The notes under the pieces are model-generated. The model was given only the letters and a program-made list of their open reading frames with translations, was not told where the DNA came from and ran no database searches. This document shows, in pieces, positions 55,515 through 64,000 of a DNA stretch of 64,000 nt; positions within the stretch are counted from its first letter, which is position 1, and each line of letters begins with the position of its first letter. Origin of the DNA: Chamaecyparis obtusa (taxonomy: Eukaryota; Streptophyta; Pinopsida; Cupressales; Cupressaceae). The translations under genes and the position numbers were made by a program. The DNA lies in contig BSBK01007035.1 in NCBI GenBank assembly GCA_027943335.1, forward strand, positions 124,001 to 188,000. Direction: 5' to 3'.

Positions 55515-57833
55515 GTGATGAAGGATGATTCTAAGGAAGAAGAAAGGTATGTAGAGACAACACTCATTTCTAAAGTTAATAAAAATGATACATGGATCAT
55601 TGATAGTTGCTATACACATCACATGATTGGTGATGAAGAAAAGTTTGATAATCTTGAGCAATATAATGGAGGTTTTGTAAAAATGGGTAATGATACACCA
55701 TGTATGGTTAGAGGAAAAGGATCTTTACTGATAAATGATAAAATCAAATGTGATAATGCTTATTGGGTAGAAGGACTAAATTACAATTTGCTAAGTGTGG
55801 CACAACTTAACAACTCAGGTCACCGAGTAGCTTTTGAGAGCAAGAAGGTAAAGATGTTTGATGATGGAGGAAAACTTGTTGGAACAAGAGCACAATTTAA
55901 ATGTAACTTGTTTTATCTTGACAATGCCGAGTCTTCTTGTTTACTAATGAAAAATGAGGATGCATGGTTATGGCATAAAAGGTTATGTCATGTAAACTTT
56001 GATAACATGATTAAGATCAGTAGAAAGAAAAAAGTTAGAGGTCTGCCTAGCCTAGCAAAGCTTGATCATGTTATGTGTCATGAATGCCAAAAAAGAAAAA
56101 TGACAAAAATTTAGTTTTGAGAGTAAAGACTATTCAACAAAGAGAATCTTGGAGTTAGTTCACACCGACCTATGTGGTCCCATGAGAACTCAGAGCTATT
56201 ATGGAGATAGATATTTCATTATGTTTGTTGATGATTTTACTAGATTGATGACTGTAATGTTTTTAAAAGAGAAATCCGAGGCATGTAAAATGTTTAAATG
56301 GTACAAAGAAAAATTAGAGAAAGAAACTGGGAAATAACTGAAATGCTTGAGATTTGATAGAGGTGGTGAGTTTATTTCTGATGAATTCACTAACTATTGT
56401 AATAAGCATGACATAAAAAGACAGGTTTCTGCTCCGAAAACACCTCAGCAAAATGGGATTGCTGAAAGGAGAAATAGATCAATTGTTGATTGCGCGAGGA
56501 CATTGATGATAGAAAAGAATGTTGCTCAAACATACTAGAGAGAGGCAATTAGCATAGCTGTATATGTTCTGAACCGAGTACAATTGAAGAAAGACACAAA
56601 CAAAACACTCTACGAGTTATGGTTTGGTCACAAACCGACTGTAAGTTACTTTAGAATTTTTGGTAGCAAATGTTTTATTCTGAAAGATGATAGGAACGGG
56701 AAATTTGATTCTAAAGGGGATGAGGGAATATTTCTTGGATATTCTATTAAAAGAAAAGCTTACAAGTTTCTGAATAAGGTTACTAATAAGATGATTGAAA
56801 GTACTAATGTCATAGTCGATGAAATTGATGATAAAAATGGTGAAGAAAGTACCTAAGGAGCCGGAAGACTATGGTAGATTCACTTATATTGAACATCCAG
56901 AGTACCTACCGAAGCCACAGGCGGAGTCAACTGAGCATTAGGAAAAGAACACCGAGGAACAACAAAGGGAAATCGAGGATCAGGAAGAAGCTACTGAGCA
57001 AGGAAATGAACCTGAACATGATGAACAACAAAGAAGAGATCAAGTGCTGGCAAGATTTGTTAGAAGACATCATCTTGAGAACCAAATCATTGGAGACAAG
57101 CAAGCTGGCAAGAAGTAAGTTAAGACAAGGTACATGCTTAGTTTGTGAGTTTGAATCGAAAAATGTTAAGGTTGCACTTGAGAATGATGAATGGATAAAA
57201 TCAATGAATGAAGAGATAGAACAAATTGAGAAAAACAAGAAATGGACTTTAGTACCTAGGCCAAAAGATAAGAATGTTATCGGTACTAAATAGATTTTCA
57301 GAAATAAGCTGAATGAGAATGGATTATGGTATTCTAAGGAAGACAAATTTGAACTAAGAGTCTACATCGACACAGATTGGGCTGGAAATATAGATGATAG
57401 AAGGAGTACAACCGGAGGAGCATTTTTCTTTGGTGAAAGACTTGTTACTTGGACAAGTAAGAAACAACCTTGTATTTCTCAGTCTACTGCCAAAGCAGAA
57501 TATGTTGCTGCTGCTACAAACTGTTCAAACATTGCTTATATCAAACAAGTATTGGAAGGGATGAATGAGGTAATCATTGAGCTGATGATTATATATTGTG
57601 ACAACACTAGTGCAATAAATATTTCTAAGAATCCTGTAATGCACTCAAAGACCAAGCATATTTCTATAAAGTATCACTACTTAAGAGAACAAGTATAGGA
57701 GAAGAAAGTCAAATCGGAATATGTTACATCAAAGGAGAAACTTGTTGATATTTTTACCAAGCCTCTATCGAAGGACACTTTTGAATATTAGAGGAGTAGA
57801 CTTGGGGTCCGTCCCCTGTCTACCGGTCACTAA
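55515..57833 (+). pseudogene. copia-3 pol lacking the RT core
   Basis: The protease motif is DSC instead of DSG (WIIDSCYTHHM), so the active site is altered. GAG-pre-integrase (LWHKRLCHVNF) and integrase (HTDLCGPM, DRGGEFISDEF, TPQQNGIAERRN) follow, with a frameshift near 56108, TAA at 56335 and TAG at 56536. After the RT start (VIGTK, TAG at 57291, NKLNENG) the reading passes directly to RNase H (DTDWAGNIDDRRST, KAEYVAAA, KTKHISIKYHYL). Compared with copia-1, roughly 0.85 kb holding the RT palm and the catalytic YVDD is missing, with the junction near 57320-57335. Confidence 0.9.
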
Positions 57834-58369
57834 TGTGATTTGGAGGTTGCATCAACCTAATCTTATCAGAAGATCATTCATGTTGATGCAACATAGCTCA
57901 CACTTTGGATTTTGTCTAAGGTTGTGAAAGATTTGAGGAACTACAACATAGATTTTCATATCAGTATACCGAGATACATTGTCTGCATTGAACAACAGAG
58001 AGTCACTTGGCTATTCCAGAGATGTATGTTTTATGTTTTTCTTTGGCATTGTTGTCAAAGGGAGACATAAACAATATGACAAACCGAGAGATCAATGGAG
58101 CATCTATCTAAGGAAGAGATAATCTAAGAAAGTTAGGGAGAGTCTTGAAGATTTGTTGCTGAGAACATAAGGAATTTTAGAGCTGAAAAGATCAAATCTG
58201 CAGAGGAAAGTCTGCACTTGCAATGTTGTCATGTAACGTAGTGATTAAACATATTAAATATCAAGCTAGGGAGAGCTTACCGAGCTACATCATTTTATTA
58301 CATAGTTGTAGAATACATGTTTGGTATGTGTATGGTATATTTCATATTGCTTGAGTTGCCATCAATGCC

Positions 58370-58381
58370 AAAGGGAGAGAT
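58370..58381 (+). other. copia-3 polypurine tract
   Basis: AAAGGGAGAGAT in the context ATCAATGCC, directly before the 3' LTR. The same phrase precedes the copia-1 and right-edge PPTs. Confidence 0.8.
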
Positions 58382-60216
58382 TAATGGACTACAATTGATT
58401 GAATACCTGAATGACTTGAAAATCAATGATTAGAGATCACCGAGTACTGAAATGATATGTAAGATAATTAAATCAGTTATTTTGTTGTCATTGATGTCAA
58501 CTAGTTTTGACAGTACTTATCATGATAGTTACAAACATCTAAACATCTGTAAAGAGAAGAGAAAAGATGAAGAACTGAGATATCTACATGGAGGAAGATG
58601 GATATGACAGATGAGGATAAGGAATACTTTGGGTAACTTATTGATGAGTCTATGACTTCATATGGTTGACTTGATTATGTTGCATTAATTTGTTATGAAG
58701 TTGGAAACAAAACTTAACAAAGCAGTGTGGTCGGTAAATGAAGCACTTCAATATACACCGAGCTAGTGTTCGCCAACGCATTTCTTCGTTAACCGAGTAT
58801 GGATGAAAGCATTTAATACTTAAGTTTAGCCAATAGAAATTGATGAGTTGTAAAGTGTTATGATTTTGAGATTGAGGATAAAGTTTGTTACAGGATCCAT
58901 GACTGACAAAATTTGGAGAAGATCTAAGGAATGGAATTGAAACGTGTTACTGACACAACAGTCGAAGAAATTTTAAGAGGCATAATTAATGAAGGAGATT
59001 AAGCGAAAAAATCAGATGGTTGATATGAAAATGGTTTATCTGTTAGCTTGTGGTGATTGATCAGGAAAGTACTGTACAATTTTTCTCCTGCTATCGTCGA
59101 CATGTTGTAACACATTCTAACCCTAAAGTGACAAAATATTATATAATATGGCTTAGGGTTAGGGATTTCATAATGTATGTTTGTGTACTTGCGGCGGAAT
59201 TGAGCTGTAAGGGATTAAAGATTGTAATCAGGTTTTAATCACTAGATAATAATAATATTGGACTCGCTGTTGGTGGACATAGCCCAAGGATTGGGTGAAC
59301 CATGTTAAATCTTTGTGTCTTCTGTTCTCTTCTATGTGGTTTATGTTTTTCTGATATTGGTTATATTTGCATGTAATTATTATTTTTATGTCTAGTTAAT
59401 CCTAACATTATCTGTCTATATAAGAGATATGAGTTTCTTTATTGAAACATGCCAGAAGATAGAAGACTGCAAAGATTTCACGTGAATACAGTTTCATGCA
59501 TGCTTGATCAAACTGGTTGAAGAAGAATCAAACTGCAAAACAATACTGAGCGTCAAAGAACTTTTACCAAGTGAAAGTAAGTTGACGAAGTGAATTGATA
59601 TATTGATCAGAGGATTTGTATGGGCTTAGAATAGATCTGAACATTTGCAATTTGAGTTGTATTTTAATCAGATCAATTACTGTTTCAGTTTAACTATTGA
59701 TACAAAAAAATCTTTTAATCGAGTGGACTTAACCGTCTTATGATATATCCTATGTCATTCAATGAATGTACATTGTTATCCTATCGACCCCATAGTGAAT
59801 GTTGGTTGAACGATAACTATTAGTCTTAAATCCTCTAACAAGGTCACACCTAACAATGTGTTTGTAACCTTTAACACGGTTGGCTCTTCACTGAGCTCAC
59901 TTCAGAAGAGTGAAAAGTATTTTGGGTCACCGGTCCCAGGTGGTTTTTCCCTTAATAGGGTTTCCACGTTAAATATTTATGTTATGTGTTTTTGTGATGA
60001 TTGATTTGATGTCATACTTTACATATTGCATATTTGATTTGGTCGGTAATCACTGTGAGTAATTAATTGGTAATCGGTAAAGGCACAGGCAATTTAGTAT
60101 TTTATGTTACTGAGCTGCAAAAATTTGTTGAATTTGTTTAAAGAGATACATTTTGTAATTGGGACTATTGGATAATTGATCTAATTGATTCACCCCCCCT
60201 CTCAGTTATTCTAACA
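58382..60216 (+). repeat. copia-3 3' LTR (with nested LTR)
   Basis: 1835 bp. It begins TAATGGACTAC, where the 5' copy has TGATGGACTAC, so the terminal TG has become TA. Contains the insertion at 59041-59407. Confidence 0.92.
59041..59407 (+). repeat. 367-bp solo LTR nested in copia-3 3' LTR
   Basis: TGTTAGCTTG to CCTAACA, flanked by TTATC (59036-59040 and 59408-59412) and absent from the equivalent place in the 5' LTR (near 53625-53640), which proves an insertion. It contains TGGTGGACATAGCCC and GTGAACCATGTTAAATC, a phrase typical of plant copia LTR ends. Confidence 0.95.
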
Positions 60217-60221
60217 TAGTT

Positions 60222-60870
60222 TGTCAACTTATAGTTTGAACAAAGTGGTAAATATAGGACAATGATGTTTGATGCAATGTTGCTACCAAAACCTCTAAAC
60301 ATACCTTTGCTTGTTTTGGTTCTAGCTTTGATCAGCTCATAAAGTCCATGCTTTGTTGCTTTGTACTCATCTAGAATACTTGGTTTTTCCATTTTGTTCT
60401 ACAATTTGTCTCTATGCATTGTGTCAAAGGCTTTTTCTAAAGTCAAAGAAATAAAAGACTTCTTTGTCTTATGTGTTCCATAGTATTCAATCAAGCACTA
60501 GACTGTCATATAATGATCAACTATACAAAGTTTTTGGTCTAAAGATTGCTTGCCCTTTTGCTCTTTTTCCATCATTTTTTCCCCCAACTATTGATCTTGT
60601 GTTTTATCATGCTTCCAAAAAGCCTACCTTGAAGAGGATTGAACTTGTGACACTATTGTTGTAGCTACCAAGGTTCAAATCCTTGCAATGCCATTTTGAT
60701 CATGAGCATTGTCTACCAAACCCTCATTTAGTTAGCGTTCTCATGATATTTATGCCTTTGTTGGGCTATTGGGCTAATGTGTTCAGATTGCTTGAATTAA
60801 TGATGTGTGTTCACACCAAGGACGAGGCTCTCCATTTTCGGCCTCACTTGGATTAGACCTAGTTGAAGAT
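60222..60870 (-). pseudogene. LINE RT remnant, 5' part
   Basis: The minus strand reads ISLTLEKAFDTMHRDKL (LINE RT motif FSKAFDTVxRxxL), then KHGLYELIKARTKTSKGMFR near 60310. It joins 51930-52938 if copia-3 is removed. The right limit is approximate. Confidence 0.65.
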
Positions 60871-61534
60871 TGTGTTTTTTATTAAGGGTCCAATAGGGTT
60901 TGAAGGGACCTTGAAACCTTGTACACATATTTTAATAAGATTTGAAAACTACTTAACAAAAAGTTGCAAAAGATAAAAAACACACTCAACAATTCAACAA
61001 ACAAATAAACATTTGAAGTCTAAAAAAGAGTAATCACACAAAGCACAAGCTACAACAATAGGCTAAATCTCCCAAACAACCTAAAACAATAGGTTTTGAT
61101 AGGAACCCATAACTTTAACATTGAATTTTACAAAGGCTCCCATAACCTTCAAGAGGAACAACCAAAGGCTCCCAATATCTTTTGAAGACTCCACCTCAAT
61201 AAAAGTGAGAGGAAAGAACATAAGAGCAAGACTAGCATCATCCACTTTGTAACCAATAACTAAAGAAAGGGTAACAATAGCCCCCTTACAACATCAAACT
61301 ACCTCTCCCACACCAACATTCTTTATCTCCATAGGAGAATCCTCCACCATGATGGGACTAGAAAGAGAGGAAGCAAGCTGAAGAAAAAACATACCCTCAA
61401 ACCCTCTCATAAGGAAGGTACCCACCTCCATAGGAGAACCCTCTACCTTGATAAGAGGCTTGTGAAAAGAGACGATAGTAGAAGCAATGTAGGCCCTCAG
61501 AAGAAATCACCAAGAACAGAAAAAAAAGTCCTCA
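60871..61534. other. Unassigned DNA
   Basis: No recognised domain. A phrase CTCCATAGGAGAA(T/C)CCTC(C/T)ACC occurs twice (near 61328 and 61426). Confidence 0.4.
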
Positions 61535-62762
61535 CTGTTGGATTAGGAGAGATAGGGTACTGAGAGGGGAGAGGTGAATCAGTGCCCACAAAAACTTTCA
61601 CTTATAAACCTTTTAGATCTAAAACTGTAAACAATAGTAACCTTGCAAAATAACTTGTATCAAATGCATGTATCATTCATCTAATCAACTTGTAAAAGTA
61701 AATAACATGAAATCAACAATATATCAGTCCCATAACACAAGTATTTTGGTAACGCAGAAACCCTTGTTAGAAGGTAAAAACTGCGGTGGGGATGACACCC
61801 ACAAATCCTTCACTACTGCAGATAGAAAAGGTTTGCCTGTTAGGGCTACAAGTTTTGATCACTTCTGGTGATCTTACCCTATTAGGAGTAACATATTAGA
61901 TCAACTAGATCTACCTAGTGATAGGATTTTAGCAACACTACTTGAGTGTGCACTTGGTTAAGAGATTTACAAAAAAGACTGTCAAGTCTTTTCTGTTAGG
62001 ATATTTTACCAAAACTCTATTACAATGATTAGAAAGAAATAGGTAACTATCTTCTAATGACAACTCAACTTGTTTGATACAGATCAATAAAGTACTGAAT
62101 ATATATCACCTTATACTGTGTGAATCTTTGCTTTGAACTGCTCGGTTAGCCTGCTCTGATTTTGCTCAATCTGATTTCCTCCAAATACTATTCTGCTCTA
62201 TCAACTGACAATCTTGAAGGTTGGCTAGTGCTTCAAGTGCTTCTTCGCTCATACATCAGTTCACATAAAAAATGATGTAACATACAAATATATAGCATAC
62301 TACTTTATGCCGCTTATACAAAATTAGGTTTCAACAACTTAGAGAAAAACCCTAAGATCTACGATGTACAAAAATAACCTAGATCAAACAATTACATAAG
62401 ATCTTCATCGCATTAAATGAATATCTCAGCAATAAATTATCCTCGATCTTGGTAAAACATTTTTTGATATTTTTGTAACCATTTGCATAAAGATATGTGC
62501 CATTTTCGATTCCTATGCCGTTTCCTGTGATCCTCGGTAAACACTATAAATACTGCTTGGTAATTACTCTGATGCTTGGTGTTTACTGTCTCTCAATATC
62601 GATGTCTGATGCTCGGTAAAACTGTCTGGTGCTTGGTATGAAGACTTAACCGACTGGCTTGTATTTCTTACAGTTATCGACTGGGTTCATATAAGTAACT
62701 GACCGATGTCTTTGACTTCCCTTGATACTAATGACAATCATTAATGCTCAATAGAGATAACA
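61535..62762 (-). repeat. 3' LTR of a right-edge retrotransposon
   Basis: 1228 bp read as TGTTGGATTAGG to GAGATAACA on the plus strand, with ACTGAGAGGGGAGAGGTGAATCAG at its left end, the signature of copia-type LTRs here. Its orientation is set by the PPT on its right. The second LTR lies outside the window. Confidence 0.85.
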
Positions 62763-62774
62763 ATCTCCCCCTTT
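62763..62774 (-). other. Polypurine tract of the right-edge element
   Basis: The minus strand AAAGGGGGAGAT, preceded by ACTAATGCC, adjoins the LTR. Other G-rich tracts lie at 62875-62882 and 62970-62977. Confidence 0.85.
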
Positions 62775-63010
62775 GGCATTAGTATCAAAACCTTAATGTG
62801 TACAGACTTTATGTCTCAAAACTTATATCTCTGCCATATACATTTACATATACATATCAAAAAATTTCTAAATACTCCCCCTTGGTGCATGCTACCGGTA
62901 ATGTGTCATGCTCCCGGTAGTGTGTAGTATACTTAGCATCTATTTAAATATTTGGCATATACATTATTATCCCCCTTTTTGATATTAATTCCAAATACAA
63001 AAATGTATAC

Positions 63011-64000
63011 TTATAGCTTGTCAAAAATGTGCTGATGGGTTTTCTTCAATGATTCTAAGAGGTTTTCCCATTCCTCTTTCAAGTTGGTGAGAGCAAGGTG
63101 CTCAAGACCGACTTGTGCATGCATGTCAAATATGTTGTCCAACACATAAATCTCTGGTGTTGCAACAAGCGTTTGTGCCTTGACAATATGTTTCTCAAAA
63201 ATTTTCAGTTAGGGTAGGAGCTCGGTTTGTAACTCAGTGACCTGATCACTAACTCTCTCTTCTTGTTTCCTAAGATCTGCTATCAACTGCCTAAGTTCTT
63301 GAAATCTCAATATATGCTTTGAAATAGCTTGAGGCTCAGTTGTAGCAGCTTGTGCACTGGCTTTGATCTCATTTGCAAATTGTTTTATCTTTTCACTGAT
63401 CTTAGCAGTGAAGGTGTCCACAGTGCATAGCTTAAACAAGATTTGGCAAATTAACTTAGTAATACACTGAATTTCAGTTATTACCTCTGATAGCTTGACC
63501 TTGTTAATTGCCACTTCTTGGCTTATTATCTCTGCAAGTTTATCTTGTATCTTCGACTTGACCATCTCTTTAATTCTCTTTTCAGCATCGACATCTAGGG
63601 CATTTATTCCTTTAGTAAGAGTAGCAAGTTGGTCCATAATCAGAGTATCTTCATCTATTTTTATCTCAAGTACTACCTGTTGTAAGATATCCCAGACATT
63701 TTCTAATATCTCCTTGCTTTTACTCTCTTGTCTCAACTTCTCCTGTGATGCTTTTCTTTTGCATAACTCCCCATGTTTTCTTAGTTCTTTGGGGCTAAGG
63801 GTCCTCGGGTCACACTCGGGTATCACAATTACTTCTTTTAGAGTGACAGACCCTTTTCCTTTAATTTTCCTTTTCTTCTTCTTCTCCAGTTCCTATGGTG
63901 AACTCTTGGCAACTAGAACAATAGCTTTTTCTTCTACCCTTGGAGTGTTCTACCCGGTTGACACATTATCATCCTTTTTCTTCTCCTCAGTAACCTATGT
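63011..64000 (-). pseudogene. Coiled-coil accessory ORF upstream of the 3' LTR (partial)
   Basis: The minus-strand frame enters from the right edge and ends at TAA 63011-63013 (HQHIFDKL). It has at least 330 codons, with TAG at 63950-63952, TAG at 63893-63895 and TAA at 63209-63211, each a plausible Gln codon changed by C-to-T. The part 63209-63826 is open for 205 residues (V/IPECDPRTLSPKELRKHGE to QTELLP), rich in Lys, Glu and Ile with leucine/isoleucine spacing typical of coiled coils. A basic run of KKKKRKIKGKG lies upstream. I see no gag, RT or membrane segment. Its place between internal region and PPT recalls env-like ORFs of some copia elements, but it matches no family I know. Confidence 0.6.

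Larger units (their letters stand above)
52939..60216 (+). mobile_element. Ty1/copia retrotransposon (copia-3) with RT deletion
   Basis: About 7.3 kb, plus strand, flanked by TAGTT (52934-52938 and 60217-60221) and inserted into a LINE. LTRs are 52939-54434 and 58382-60216; the 3' LTR is longer because of a nested solo LTR. It is related to copia-1 in proteins, PBS and LTR-end signature. Gag and pol are disrupted and the RT core is deleted. Confidence 0.93.

Noticed and set aside
63209..63826. Free-standing host coiled-coil gene
   Set aside because: The frame is open upstream through CAG-type stops, uses no ATG at 63826, and is next to a PPT and LTR on the same strand, so a retroelement origin fits better.
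1..64000. CRISPR array, operons, rRNA or tRNA genes
   Set aside because: No regularly spaced identical repeats with unique spacers, no bacterial gene layout, and no cloverleaf or rRNA sequence recognised; PBS sites are only 12-base tRNA complements.

Overview
The window looks like nuclear DNA from a seed plant, most likely a gymnosperm (an inference). The evidence is one conserved plant gene with GT-AG introns as long as 20.8 kb, and introns packed with nested Ty1/copia, Ty3/gypsy, LINE and hAT-like insertions. No bacterial operons, CRISPR arrays, rRNA or tRNA genes were recognised.

The only host gene I can support is the 3' part of a DNA2 (plant DNA2/JHS1-type) replication helicase-nuclease on the plus strand. 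Seventeen exons run from 13338 to a stop codon at 50999. Joined, they give 2001 nt (666 residues) with consistent splice phases, and they cover the end of the nuclease region, the beta-barrel and the whole superfamily-1 helicase. The 5' exons with the nuclease catalytic residues and the Fe-S cysteines must lie left of the window or of the first exon seen. Two introns are inflated by transposons: 13837-25465 (11.6 kb) and 28455-49239 (20.8 kb).

Layout. 1-2260: a small TIR element and a decayed hAT transposase piece. 3903-11149: a full-length copia on the minus strand (copia-1) with both LTRs, PBS, PPT and the 5-bp TSD CTTTG. 12688-13082: a MITE. In the first long intron: a gypsy gag fragment with one LTR, a solo LTR with TSD AATGA, a gypsy chromovirus pol with 3' LTR, and a copia RT fragment. 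26785-27176: a tandem duplication that copies an exon end and its splice donor. In the second long intron: a 2.4-kb hAT-like element, a 425-bp tandem duplication within LTR-like DNA, a young full-length copia (copia-2, 36236-42757, TSD ATTAC, one gag-pol frame broken by only four stops), a solo LTR (TSD CTAAT), and an L1-type LINE that carries only ORF1 and is itself split by a solo LTR. Downstream of DNA2: a LINE RT remnant split by a full-length copia (copia-3, 52939-60216, TSD TAGTT). Copia-3 has lost its RT core and carries a nested 367-bp solo LTR in its 3' LTR. At the right edge is the 3' end of a minus-strand element (LTR 61535-62762) with an uncharacterised coiled-coil ORF upstream of its PPT.

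The transposons are almost all inactivated, mainly by nonsense codons that one C-to-T change can explain (CAG to TAG, CAA to TAA, CGA to TGA), as expected from decay of methylated DNA. I did not find a convincing new multi-gene system. The best leads are the ORF1-only LINE, the coiled-coil accessory ORF, the repeated PPT-like tracts in the copia 3' regions, the TIR elements with diverged subterminal arrays, and the duplicated splice donor in DNA2.
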